A DNA stretch of 20,094 nt from Bacillota bacterium (GCA_030705695.1 JAUZPX010000027.1:1-20094), one strand, 5' to 3'; positions 1 to 6,958 are shown, counted from the first letter of the stretch. Made by a program: numbers and translations. The notes: generated by a model from the letters alone, not told the origin.

Positions 1-23
1 AAGTACTGTGATTAACAGTACTT
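1..23 (-). terminator. Possible terminator hairpin after the ABC permease
   Basis: A perfect 9-bp inverted repeat (AAGTACTGT, 5-nt loop, ACAGTACTT) lies about 45 bp past the permease stop codon. For the minus strand any T-tract would fall before base 1, outside the window, so whether this is an intrinsic terminator or another palindromic site cannot be decided here. Confidence 0.35.
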
Positions 24-67
24 TACGGTGTTATTGTGATATGTGATATAAATTATTAATAGCTGTA

Positions 68-814
68 TTACTGTGTTTGTTTGACAGCAGTAATTTTTCG
101 CATTACAGGGAAAGCAATAATCATTGCAATTGCGGCAATAGCTATCAGTTTTACTGCTATCCAAACTCCTGATTGGCTGTCAGTAAACATAAATTTTAAC
201 ACATTTACTGAATTTGCAGCAACACTTGGAATTGACACACATGCAAAATATGCAACGAACAAAAATGCAACCAAGCTTATCGTAAAGATCTTCCATCTCA
301 CCATAAATGAGCCTAAAAGATATCCAAGCACACCAGAGCAAATTATTATAGAAAAACTTACAGTGAAAAATACAAAAATATTATTCATATTAGGTGCCAT
401 AAACGATTGGACATCGAGCGATAAACCTCTGAATTCTGAACCAAATAAGAAACGAACAAAACCGTCCAAATAAATACTTATTATTTGCAGTATGCTCAAA
501 ACTGCCGATATCGGAATTAATGCAATAACATTAGTAAGAAATATTTCTTTACGTGAAACTGATCGAGAAATTAAAAAACGAGTACTTTTCATGGAGAAAA
601 TCAAATACAAAACAAACATAAATATTGCAAAAGAAGATATCCCCATTGACCAAGAAGTATTAGCAACTGATTCTTCTTGGTATTCCAACCCTCTGCTGGC
701 AATTGCAGAGGAAACCGAACCTAAAAGCGAGCCGACAATATAAATTGAATAAAAAATGATGACCGCAAGTTTTAATGTATCTAAATAATAAATAAGCAAG
801 GTTTTAAGTCTCAT
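68..814 (-). CDS. ABC transporter permease, six-span membrane protein
   Basis: A 248-residue hydrophobic protein with about six predicted membrane segments (near residues 12-35, 56-75, 95-115, 145-170, 175-198, 220-240), the usual layout of small ABC-2-like export or bacitracin-type permeases. It has no ATPase motifs. Its ATG overlaps the TGA of the upstream ATPase by 4 bp (ATGA), so the two are translationally coupled and presumably form one transporter. It is the last gene of a GntR-ATPase-permease operon. In the YtrA-type operons of Firmicutes, this arrangement often responds to cell-wall-active compounds or peptides. The substrate cannot be read from the sequence. Membrane location is well supported; the specific role is inferred from context. 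Confidence 0.8.
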   Translation of the reverse strand: MRLKTLLIYYLDTLKLAVIIFYSIYIVGSLLGSVSSAIASRGLEYQEESVANTSWSMGISSFAIFMFVLYLIFSMKSTRFLISRSVSRKEIFLTNVIALIPISAVLSILQIISIYLDGFVRFLFGSEFRGLSLDVQSFMAPNMNNIFVFFTVSFSIIICSGVLGYLLGSFMVRWKIFTISLVAFLFVAYFACVSIPSVAANSVNVLKFMFTDSQSGVWIAVKLIAIAAIAMIIAFPVMRKITAVKQTQ

Positions 815-1716
815 TGCAAAACACCGCCTTTTTCAAGTAAATCATGAATTTTCGGATTAATAAAGTAAACAAACAGCTTTTGGAGCGGAATCGACTGTAT
901 TTCAACGTCATTCTGACATTTTAAACCGTTCCTTGAATAAACCGAATAAATAAAGGTGCTGCCGAAACGTTCTTCATCCAATATAATAGTGCCCTCGGCA
1001 CAAGCTTTGACTGCATCTTCTTTTCCGCTAATGTAATAAGCTTTTTCTTTTAATTCCATCGTATCTGATTGCAGTAAAATCTTTCCTCTGTCAACAATAA
1101 TTACATTTTCAAACAAACGGCTGACTTCATCGATTAAATGAGTTGAAATAATTATAGTACGAGGATATTTTTGAAAATCTTCAATTACAGCGTCATAAAA
1201 ACGTTCACGAATAACTGCATCAAGCCCAAGTGACGGCTCATCAAAAATTGTAAGCGGTGCACGTGATGCCAATCCGATAATCAGCCCAAGAGAAGATTCC
1301 ATTCCACGAGATAATTGTTTAAACCTTTTTTTCGGGTTAAGCTCAAATAACCTAAGCAGCTCATCGGCATATTTTTTATCCCAATTCGGATAAAGTCCCG
1401 ATGCTAGTTTTAATGCTCTTGCAACTGTAATGTGGCTTGAATAAAAGCCTTTTTCTTCAATAAGGCATATTTTTTTTAAGATATTTATATTTTCGTAAGA
1501 TGCGCTTCCGAAGACTTTGGCTTTACCTGATGTCTGAAATACTTTCGATGCCAAAATATTCAGCATTGTTGTTTTTCCAGCACCGTTTCGTCCGAGCAAA
1601 CCATAAATTTTATTCGGCTCAAGCTGTAAATTCATATGATCAAGAGCCATGTGTTTTCCGTAATTCATGGTCACGTCTGAAAGTTCAATCGCATAATTAC
1701 TGTTCATGCTGTTCAT
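811..1716 (-). CDS. ABC transporter ATP-binding protein (YtrB-like)
   Basis: A 301-residue nucleotide-binding subunit. Walker A GRNGAGKTT lies at residues 42-50, Walker B LTIFDE at 155-160 and the H-loop histidine in ISTH at about 193. The signature motif reads LSRGM (135-139) instead of LSGGQ, a variant seen in YtrB/YxlF-like ATPases. Residues beyond about 215 form a C-terminal extension typical of multidrug or peptide exporter ATPases. The start overlaps the end of the GntR gene by 20 bp, and the stop overlaps the permease start by 4 bp, so the three genes are one coupled operon. A second methionine three codons in (1707) sits at a slightly better distance from the weak GAAAGAG ribosome site and could be the real start. 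The protein should act on the cytoplasmic face with the downstream permease. The exported substrate is unknown. Confidence 0.88.
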   Translation of the reverse strand: MNSMNSNYAIELSDVTMNYGKHMALDHMNLQLEPNKIYGLLGRNGAGKTTMLNILASKVFQTSGKAKVFGSASYENINILKKICLIEEKGFYSSHITVARALKLASGLYPNWDKKYADELLRLFELNPKKRFKQLSRGMESSLGLIIGLASRAPLTIFDEPSLGLDAVIRERFYDAVIEDFQKYPRTIIISTHLIDEVSRLFENVIIVDRGKILLQSDTMELKEKAYYISGKEDAVKACAEGTIILDEERFGSTFIYSVYSRNGLKCQNDVEIQSIPLQKLFVYFINPKIHDLLEKGGVLQ

Positions 1717-2071
1717 CTCTTTCTATCATATTAATAAGATCTGTTTTTGAAATGCCCAATTTATCTGCTTCTTTGATAAGAGACAAAATAAAATTATCAT
1801 AAAAGCTTTTTTTCCGTTTCTGGAGAATGATGTCTCTTGCTCCTGTTTTAACGCACATTCCTATCCCTCGCTTTTTATATATAATCCCATCATCAACCAA
1901 TAGGTTGACTCCTTTAGCTGCTGTTGCAGGATTAATTAAGTAATGCTTCGCAATTTGATTCGTTGAAGGAATAAGTTCTTCCTCTGAAATTATTTCCGTT
2001 AGGATATCGTCTTCAATCGATTCGGATATTTGAAGAAATATGCTTTTTCCTTCTTCAAGAGCTGCTTTCAT
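1697..2071 (-). CDS. GntR-family transcriptional regulator, YtrA type
   Basis: A 124-residue regulator with an N-terminal winged helix-turn-helix (about residues 10-72: LPSTNQIAKHYLINPATAAK-like recognition region, then the wing GIIYKKRGIGM) and only a short helical C-terminal tail. It has no ligand-binding domain, which marks the YtrA subfamily of GntR. I chose the ATG at 2071 because AGGTGA lies 4 nt upstream; a longer GTG reading at 2095 has no ribosome site. It is the first gene of the operon with the ABC ATPase and permease. An inverted repeat over its own promoter suggests that it represses the operon. YtrA regulators in Bacillus control wall-stress ABC transporters. The inducer here is not known. 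Confidence 0.85.
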   Translation of the reverse strand: MKAALEEGKSIFLQISESIEDDILTEIISEEELIPSTNQIAKHYLINPATAAKGVNLLVDDGIIYKKRGIGMCVKTGARDIILQKRKKSFYDNFILSLIKEADKLGISKTDLINMIERDEQHEQ

Positions 2072-2130
2072 TCTTTCACCTTGCTTTCTACACACATAGC
2101 AATGTATATTTTGAAGTTTGTCATCAAGTT

Positions 2131-2150
2131 AGTTACTTATGTACGTAACT
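2131..2150 (-). promoter_or_regulatory. Operator-like inverted repeat over the GntR-ABC promoter
   Basis: A 20-bp imperfect palindrome with perfect 6-bp arms AGTTAC...GTAACT; 16 of 20 positions are symmetric. Its promoter-proximal end covers the last three bases of the -10 box and the rest spans the expected transcription start. This is where a GntR/YtrA repressor would block initiation. Binding by the regulator encoded immediately downstream is inferred. Confidence 0.65.
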
Positions 2151-2176
2151 ATATAACATTATTATTTCTTTGTCAA
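2148..2176 (-). promoter_or_regulatory. Sigma-A promoter of the GntR-ABC operon
   Basis: On the minus strand, -35 TTGACA (2171-2176), a 17-bp spacer and -10 TATAGT (2148-2153): near-consensus housekeeping elements. The predicted start, near 2141, leaves a leader of about 70 nt before the regulator gene. The -10 overlaps the inverted repeat, so the promoter should be strong when free and shut off when the repeat is bound. Confidence 0.75.
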
Positions 2177-2189
2177 TAGTATTTAATCA

Positions 2190-2245
2190 TTATTTAATAA
2201 AATAAAGTGGCTGTTCGCAATTTATATTATTGCGAACAGCCACTA
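2190..2245 (-). terminator. Rho-independent terminator of the P-type ATPase gene
   Basis: A perfect stem of 15-16 bp (arms 2206-2220 and 2230-2244, AGTGGCTGTTCGCAA and its complement) with a loop of 7-9 nt begins one base after the ATPase stop codon. On the minus strand it is followed by the T-rich run TTTATTTTATT. It separates the ATPase from the GntR operon promoter immediately downstream. Confidence 0.88.
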
Positions 2246-4939
2246 TTAAATTTCTCTTTGAATTTGCAGCCTGCTTTGCATCATTTCCTCACGTTCTTTT
2301 TTTCTCCGATATGCCCATGTTATCAGTTTTTCTGTTTCAGTAATTAAAAGCGGTAAAAGTGAAAGCCCCGCTACAATAAGCCACTGCTCAGTATTCAGAG
2401 ACGCTGTTTTGAACACCTTTGAAACAGTCGGGAACATGATAACCGAAACTTGTAAAAACAGACAAATAACAAACGCATAAATCATTTTAAGATTGCTGAA
2501 AAATCCGCATTCAAAAAGCGAATGCTCGCTTCTCACATTAAAGGCGTGTACAAGCTGGGATATTGCCAACACAGAAAACGCCATGGTTCGCCCTACTACC
2601 GGCACAGGTCCAACATCGAAAAACACCCTGCCAATTGTGTATGCCAAAAACGAGATAGCTCCGATAAAACATCCTTCAATTGCAATACTCAGCGCCATAC
2701 CGTTTGCAAATAGGCTTTCATTTTGATGAATTGGTTTCCTCTGCATGATATCTTTATCAATCGGTTCAACACCCAATGCAAGTGCTGGAAGAGAATCCGT
2801 TACAAGATTTACCCATAAAAGCTGAATCGCCAAAAGAGGCGTCGGTAATTTTAAAAGAAATGCTGTAAGCACCGTGAGAATTTCACCGATATTAGAGCTA
2901 AGCAAAAAATGGACTGTCTTTTTAATATTATCGAATATTCCTCTTCCCTGTCTGATTGCTTCTACAATAGTTGAAAAATTATCGTCAGTCATTATCATAT
3001 CAGCGGCACCCTTTGCAACGTCTGTACCAGTAAGCCCCATAGCACAGCCGATATCAGCAGCTTTCAATGCAGGAGCATCGTTAATGCCGTCACCTGTCAT
3101 AGCGACTACTTCACCCCGAGAGCGAAATGCTTTGACAATCCGCACTTTATGTTCGGGAGAGACTCTTGCAAAAACAGAATAATCATGAATTGTTTTCTGC
3201 AACTGCTCATCAGGAATTTTATCAAGCTCAACGCCTGTTATTGCTTTATCGTCACCACTGAAAATGCCAAGCTCTTTTGCAATTGCCTTTGCAGTTATCA
3301 CATGATCTCCTGTAATCATTACAGGACGGATACCTGCGCTTTTGCAATCTTTTACAGCTTGCTTAGCTTGAGGGCGCGGTGGGTCAATCATGCCGATCAA
3401 CCCGCAAAATGTAAGACCTTTTTCCGCTTCTTCTATTGACGACGGTATATTCGCAACATCCTTATAAGCCACGCCAAGCACTCGCAATGCGTTTTGCGCC
3501 ATTTGATTGTTTTGGTTTTCGATTTTAGCCCTCTGGGTTACGGACATTGCCGATAGACCCGATGCCCTCTTAATAGAAGTACAAAGAGAAAGCAAAATAT
3601 CGGGAGCGCCTTTCGTAACAACCCGAAAACGACCATTTTTTAGTTTGTGTACCGTTGTCATGCGTTTTCGGTTTGAATCAAAAGGAAATTCCTTAACTCT
3701 TTGAAATTCTTTTTCAAGCTCTGGCTTGAACTTTTTGCATAATGCGGCGGCAGATATAATTGCAGCTTCGGTAGGCTCTCCTGTTGCATAGTAATCTTTT
3801 TTGCTTATATTCAGCTCGGCATTGTTGCAAAGAGAAGCAAGCGTTAAAATTTCGCAGCCCTCTCCGCTAACGGAATTTACTTTGCCATCATAATTCATAA
3901 GCGATGTGACTGTCATTTTATTTTGCGTAAGCGTACCTGTTTTGTCTGAGCAAATAACACTTGCACTGCCGAGAGTTTCAACAGCAGGCAATTTTCTAAT
4001 TATTGCTCTGCTTTGAGCCATACGACGAACGCCCATTGCAAGTACAATCGTAACAACGGCAGCCAAGCCCTCGGGTATTGCGGCAACCGCCAGACTTATA
4101 GAAATCATAAACATTTCTAAAGGCGGTACGTTATTGATAAGTCCAAGCACAAAAATCACGGCGCAAATTGCAAGCGCACCGAAACCGAGTATCTTCCCCG
4201 TTTGCGCTAGCTTGTTTTGAAGCGGTGTCTTTGGCGCTTCTTCATCAGAAATCATTGTTGCTATCTTACCAACCTGAGTGTTCATTCCTGTTTCAACGAC
4301 AATGGCTCTGCCGTTACCCGATGTAATAACTCCAGTGGCAAAAAGCATATTTTTACGGTCGCCAAGAGGGTCGTTTGATTTCCCTCTATATTCAGCGTAT
4401 TTTTCAACAGGCTCGCTTTCGCCTGTAAGAGCCGCTTCTTCGCTCATAAGATTATTAGCGACAATCACTCGGGCATCCGCACAGACATAATCGCCTGTGG
4501 AAAGTACAATAATATCTCCTGGAACAACTTCCTCAGAAGCAATATGCCACTCTTTGCCCTCACGAATAACCTTTGCCTTTGGAGAGCTTAGCTTTTTAAG
4601 CGCTTCAATAGCTTTCTCGGCTCGCTCCTCCTGTACTACTCCCGTTATTGCATTGATTATAACAATAACCATTATAATAATTGAATCGATATAATCCCCA
4701 TTATGCTCGCTCTGCGCTGTAAAAAAAGAAACAAGAGCCGCTGCAATTAAGATAAGGACCATAAAATCAGTAAGCTGTTCTAAAAACATGCGAAAAATGC
4801 TTTTTTTCTTTTTTTCGCGCAGCTTGTTTTTTCCATACTCGCTAAGTCTTTTTGAGGCTTCCGTTCTGCTGATTCCTTTAATACCGTCGGTTTTCAGTTT
4901 CGCTGATGCTTCGATTCCCGAAAACATATGCCAGTCCAT
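2246..4939 (-). CDS. P-type calcium-transporting ATPase (type IIA, SERCA/PMCA-like)
   Basis: An 897-residue cation pump, full length for bacterial type II ATPases. The N-terminal actuator contains LTGES (171-175). The phosphorylation site is DKTGTLT with Asp332. The hinge motif TGDGINDAPAL follows the nucleotide-binding domain, and about ten membrane segments are present. Ion-site residues known from SERCA are kept: PEGL in M4 (289-292), SSNIGE in M5 and NLVTDSLPALALG in M6. This supports Ca2+ (possibly Mn2+) export from the cytoplasm rather than Na+/K+ transport. The ATG at 4939 has GAGGAG 12 nt upstream, a rather long spacing, and is directly preceded by an in-frame TAG, so no earlier start is possible. 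The gene is monocistronic, with its own promoter and a strong terminator. A calmodulin-type regulatory tail is absent. Confidence 0.93.
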   Translation of the reverse strand: MDWHMFSGIEASAKLKTDGIKGISRTEASKRLSEYGKNKLREKKKKSIFRMFLEQLTDFMVLILIAAALVSFFTAQSEHNGDYIDSIIIMVIVIINAITGVVQEERAEKAIEALKKLSSPKAKVIREGKEWHIASEEVVPGDIIVLSTGDYVCADARVIVANNLMSEEAALTGESEPVEKYAEYRGKSNDPLGDRKNMLFATGVITSGNGRAIVVETGMNTQVGKIATMISDEEAPKTPLQNKLAQTGKILGFGALAICAVIFVLGLINNVPPLEMFMISISLAVAAIPEGLAAVVTIVLAMGVRRMAQSRAIIRKLPAVETLGSASVICSDKTGTLTQNKMTVTSLMNYDGKVNSVSGEGCEILTLASLCNNAELNISKKDYYATGEPTEAAIISAAALCKKFKPELEKEFQRVKEFPFDSNRKRMTTVHKLKNGRFRVVTKGAPDILLSLCTSIKRASGLSAMSVTQRAKIENQNNQMAQNALRVLGVAYKDVANIPSSIEEAEKGLTFCGLIGMIDPPRPQAKQAVKDCKSAGIRPVMITGDHVITAKAIAKELGIFSGDDKAITGVELDKIPDEQLQKTIHDYSVFARVSPEHKVRIVKAFRSRGEVVAMTGDGINDAPALKAADIGCAMGLTGTDVAKGAADMIMTDDNFSTIVEAIRQGRGIFDNIKKTVHFLLSSNIGEILTVLTAFLLKLPTPLLAIQLLWVNLVTDSLPALALGVEPIDKDIMQRKPIHQNESLFANGMALSIAIEGCFIGAISFLAYTIGRVFFDVGPVPVVGRTMAFSVLAISQLVHAFNVRSEHSLFECGFFSNLKMIYAFVICLFLQVSVIMFPTVSKVFKTASLNTEQWLIVAGLSLLPLLITETEKLITWAYRRKKEREEMMQSRLQIQREI

Positions 4940-4998
4940 CTATAACATACGCTCCTCGCTTTAAATATTCTCTGATTAATTATATTAAGCGAAATAAA

Positions 4999-5027
4999 AT
5001 GATAGTACAGGTTTGCAATTATTTCAA
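4999..5027 (-). promoter_or_regulatory. Promoter of the P-type ATPase gene
   Basis: On the minus strand, -35 TTGAAA (5022-5027), a 17-bp spacer and -10 TATCAT (4999-5004). An alternative -10 TATAAT at 4979-4984 exists but has no good -35. The leader would be 50-60 nt; I recognise no riboswitch in it. Confidence 0.5.
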
Positions 5028-5084
5028 AAATAAGAGATATAAACACGATAATAAAAACAATCTTCTTTTTTTGTAAAAAAAAGC

Positions 5085-5113
5085 TTGCATTTTCCCAAGT
5101 AAAATGTTACTAT
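5085..5113 (+). promoter_or_regulatory. Promoter of rpsT
   Basis: -35 TTGCAT (5085-5090), a 17-bp spacer and -10 TACTAT (5108-5113), about 35 nt upstream of the rpsT start codon. The leader is short and shows no obvious autoregulatory structure. Confidence 0.55.
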
Positions 5114-5149
5114 ACATTGTACATGAGTTTGCCTTAAGGAGGTGTGACG

Positions 5150-5410
5150 ATGCCAAACATTAAATCAGCCAAAAAACGTGTAAAAGTTATTGCTACTAAA
5201 ACAGCTCAAAACAAAATGGTTAAAACCGCTTTGAAGACTGTTGTTAAAAAAGCTTATATTGCTATTGACAATAACGCTGCCGATAAAGCTGACGCTGTAC
5301 GTCTTGCAGTTAAAAAGATCGACCAAGCCGCCGCAAAAGGAATTATGCATAAAAACACTGCTGCAAGAAGCAAGTCCGCCCTTGCCCGCAGACTTAACGC
5401 AGCTCAATAA
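5150..5410 (+). CDS. rpsT: 30S ribosomal protein S20
   Basis: An 86-residue, Lys/Ala-rich basic protein starting MPNIKSAKKR and ending in the ALARRLNAAQ helix, matching bacterial S20 in length and composition. S20 is a three-helix bundle that binds 16S rRNA early in small-subunit assembly. The ATG at 5150 is preceded by the near-perfect ribosome site AAGGAGGTG with a 5-nt spacer; an upstream in-frame GTG at 5144 lies inside that site and is not a credible start. The gene is monocistronic, with its own promoter and a terminator 17 bp past the stop, as is common for rpsT in Firmicutes. Confidence 0.96.
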   Translation: MPNIKSAKKRVKVIATKTAQNKMVKTALKTVVKKAYIAIDNNAADKADAVRLAVKKIDQAAAKGIMHKNTAARSKSALARRLNAAQ

Positions 5411-5427
5411 TTTAATTTAAAAAATTG

Positions 5428-5450
5428 CAGGGCATTAGCCCTGTTTTTTT
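5428..5450 (+). terminator. Rho-independent terminator of rpsT
   Basis: A 6-bp GC-rich stem (CAGGGC / GCCCTG) with an ATTA loop, followed by seven T residues (5444-5450). Confidence 0.9.
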
Positions 5451-5534
5451 ATTTTCTATATAATTTTTGTATGTAATTGCATATAATAATAAATACAGAA
5501 TATCCAATCAGCAAACATAAACATAATGATTTTA

Positions 5535-5563
5535 TTGACTTTTGCAAAAACATTGGGTATGAT
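5535..5563 (+). promoter_or_regulatory. Promoter of the 49-residue membrane microprotein
   Basis: -35 TTGACT (5535-5540), an exact 17-bp spacer and -10 TATGAT (5558-5563), both near consensus. The expected start lies near 5570, about 34 nt ahead of the small gene's ATG. Confidence 0.7.
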
Positions 5564-5603
5564 ATCAATAGAGGGAAGTTTCAACAAACAAGGAGGTTTC
5601 TTC

Positions 5604-5753
5604 ATGAAAAAGGGAGCATTTTGGACAATTATCGGTATTATTTCATTTGTAGCCGCTTTATCGGCAGCAATGACAGCATTGGTTATTCTTGGAGAAAAAA
5701 AGAAAAAGGACGACGAGGAACTTGAGCGTTACCTCGACTGCTCAATTTTATAA
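5604..5753 (+). CDS. Small single-span membrane protein, unknown function (49 aa)
   Basis: A 49-residue protein that I do not recognise as a named family. It begins MKKGAF, has one hydrophobic segment (about residues 6-30, Ala/Ile/Leu-rich), then a charged tail: four lysines, an acidic run DDEELE, and the end YLDCSIL with a single cysteine. The positive-inside rule is ambiguous because both ends carry lysines. The ATG at 5604 is supported by AAGGAGG with a 7-nt spacer; a longer in-frame reading from 5526 begins ahead of the promoter and is rejected. A near-consensus promoter and a strong terminator flank it, so it is a real monocistronic gene. The cysteine near the tail and the acidic stretch could suit metal binding or interaction with a partner protein, but that is speculation. 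Confidence 0.8.
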   Translation: MKKGAFWTIIGIISFVAALSAAMTALVILGEKKKKDDEELERYLDCSIL

Positions 5754-5769
5754 TTTTTACAGAAAAATC

Positions 5770-5806
5770 CCGGCCGACGAAAATTCGTCAGCCGGATATT
5801 TTTTAT
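5770..5806 (+). terminator. Rho-independent terminator of the 49-residue gene
   Basis: Stem CCGGC/GCCGG (5770-5774 with 5791-5795) extended past one mismatch by GACGAA/TTCGTC, followed by ATATTTTTTAT. The terminal repeat of the MITE-like element starts inside the end of the T-tract. Confidence 0.85.
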
Positions 5807-5963
5807 AGTCGATTAACCCCCAAAGTGTACTTGAATTTGCGGGGGAGATTTTCCGCTGCGCAAGGCGGAAGAGAATAGAATCCTGTCGGATTCCGACGAG
5901 GACAACACAGTTCAGCGGAAAATTGTCCTCAAAGGCAGTAATGTTTTCAGGTTAATTGACTAT
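5805..5963. repeat. MITE-like palindromic element with terminal inverted repeats
   Basis: A 159-bp non-coding element bounded by 14-bp inverted repeats that match at 13 of 14 positions (ATAGTCGATTAACC at 5805-5818; complement at 5950-5963). Inside are further inverted repeats: ATTTTCCGCTG (5848-5858) with its perfect complement at 5913-5923; GAGGACAA (5898-5905) with TTGTCCTC (5923-5930); GTCGGA-T-TCCGAC (5885-5897), which competes with GAATCC/GGATTC (5878-5893); and CCCCC/GGGGG (5817-5821 with 5841-5845). It has no open reading frame of note. It sits exactly between the terminator of the 49-residue gene and the stop codon of spoVAE. The structure fits a miniature inverted-repeat transposable element or a REP-like intergenic repeat. 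A structured RNA, or a 3' mRNA-end structure for spoVAE, is the alternative. Copy number in the genome would decide. Confidence 0.55.
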
Positions 5964-5965
5964 TA

Positions 5966-6322
5966 TTAAGCTTTATCACTGGGTTTTGACACAAGCGCCG
6001 CAATATATCCAAACACAATAGCAGCTGTAATACCTGCAGCCGCTGCTGTAATTCCTCCTGTTAGCGCACCGATAAGCCCGTTACTTGCAACAGCAGATTT
6101 GATACCGTTAGCCATAATATATCCAAATCCCAAAAGCGGAACTGTTGCCCCTGCCCCTGCAAAATTAACAAGCGGACCGTAAATACCTATAGCAGTCAAT
6201 ACAACGCCAAGTGTTACAAAAAGCACAAGAATCCTTGCAGGTGTCATCTTTGTTTTATCGATAAGTATCTGCCCTACAACGCAAATCAAACCGCCTACCC
6301 AAAACGCATTGAAATAACTCAT
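5966..6322 (-). CDS. spoVAE: Stage V sporulation protein AE (SpoVA channel component)
   Basis: A 118-residue very hydrophobic protein with the SpoVAE/SpoVAEB hallmarks: FWVGGLICVVGQILIDKTK near the N terminus, MTPARILVLFV, then NFAGAGATVPLLGFGY, with four or so membrane segments. SpoVA proteins form the inner spore-membrane channel that loads dipicolinic acid and Ca2+ into the forespore and releases them at germination. I start it at the ATG at 6322, preceded by AAAGGAG, 11 nt away. The longer reading from 6388 would add 22 polar residues (MKKNYANNKQ...), lacks a ribosome site and does not match the family. spoVAE normally sits in a spoVAC-D-E operon; here it stands alone, so the partner genes must be elsewhere. 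I could not assign a convincing sigma-G promoter. Confidence 0.88.
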   Translation of the reverse strand: MSYFNAFWVGGLICVVGQILIDKTKMTPARILVLFVTLGVVLTAIGIYGPLVNFAGAGATVPLLGFGYIMANGIKSAVASNGLIGALTGGITAAAAGITAAIVFGYIAALVSKPSDKA

Positions 6323-6410
6323 AATATAATAAACTCCTTTATCAATTAATTTAATGACTTGTTTATTATTTGCATAATTTTTCTTCATATACTATTTTAT
6401 GAAAATTCGT

Positions 6411-6450
6411 AAAAAGCCGAGGATGATATATCCATCATCTTCGGCTTTTG
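6411..6450 (-). terminator. Terminator of the glycosyltransferase-GtrA operon
   Basis: An imperfect hairpin: AAAAGCCGA / TCGGCTTTT, one G-T wobble pair, then GATGAT / ATCATC around a 6-nt loop. On the minus strand it ends in TTTTT and lies about 20 bp past the GtrA stop codon. The A-rich other arm could also let it act in the plus direction. It isolates spoVAE from the upstream operon. Confidence 0.82.
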
Positions 6451-6466
6451 TTCAATTAAATTATTT

Positions 6467-6958
6467 TTATTTATTATCGATTGAAGAATCCTGTTCGTTT
6501 TTAACTTCCGTTGGTTCCTCTTTGAAAGCGAAGAAACGCTGACCGAAATAGTTAAGACCTGTAAATAGAACCATACCAACAAACAACGCAACATTATCAC
6601 GCAACTTTGGCGATGCTCCCGCAAAAATCCATAAAACAAGAGGCTTTGCAATGCCATAGGCAATAACCATACAAACAATAATGTTTATTGCAAATTTAAT
6701 AATTGATTTGCCTGTGTTAGCTTTGCTTTTAAACGTAAAATACTTATTTAAGAAAAAGCTTAAAATACTTGTAAGTACATAATTGGCAATGGTTGAGAAC
6801 CAGTAGCCAAAATCTTGATAAACATGATTATCAAGATATGTCCAATTAACCAAATTCATAAGCCCAAACATAATCGCCGAACCGACAATTGTATTGATTA
6901 CACCGACTATTATGAATTTGATAAATTTTTCATCAAATACACTTTTTATTTTTTTCAT
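6467..6958 (-). CDS. GtrA-family membrane protein (lipid-linked sugar flippase-like)
   Basis: A 163-residue protein with four membrane segments (about 14-34, 51-72, 86-110, 121-141), the fixed layout of the GtrA/GtcA family. Family motifs include FIIVGVINTIVG near the N terminus, FLNKYFTFKS after span 2 and NYFGQRFFAF after span 4. GtrA proteins are thought to flip a polyprenyl-phosphate-linked sugar to the outer membrane face; in Listeria and Bacillus, GtcA serves teichoic-acid glycosylation. The start overlaps the stop of the upstream glycosyltransferase by 4 bp (ATGA), so the pair is translationally coupled. The charged C-terminal tail (EEPTEVKNEQD) is cytoplasmic by prediction. Family membership is clear; the sugar and the final acceptor are not visible in the sequence. 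Confidence 0.88.
   Translation of the reverse strand: MKKIKSVFDEKFIKFIIVGVINTIVGSAIMFGLMNLVNWTYLDNHVYQDFGYWFSTIANYVLTSILSFFLNKYFTFKSKANTGKSIIKFAINIIVCMVIAYGIAKPLVLWIFAGASPKLRDNVALFVGMVLFTGLNYFGQRFFAFKEEPTEVKNEQDSSIDNK

Noticed and set aside
81..743. Plus-strand open frames of 130 and 83 codons opposite the ABC permease
   Set aside because: Antisense to a clear membrane protein, no ribosome binding sites, and composition typical of the reverse complement of hydrophobic codons.
2493..4694. Several plus-strand frames opposite the P-type ATPase
   Set aside because: They lie inside a gene with all P-type ATPase motifs in order and have no independent signals.
4940..5084. Possible metal riboswitch (yybP-ykoY type) ahead of the P-type ATPase
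   Set aside because: No paired-loop architecture or conserved loop sequences are visible in the AT-rich 50-60 nt leader.
5477..5725. 82-codon plus-strand frame overlapping the 49-residue gene
   Set aside because: It begins ahead of the near-consensus promoter, lacks a Shine-Dalgarno site, and overlaps in another frame a small gene with a strong ribosome site.
6397..6678. 93-codon minus-strand frame overlapping the GtrA gene
   Set aside because: Runs through the terminator hairpin in a shadow frame of a recognised GtrA protein; no ribosome site.
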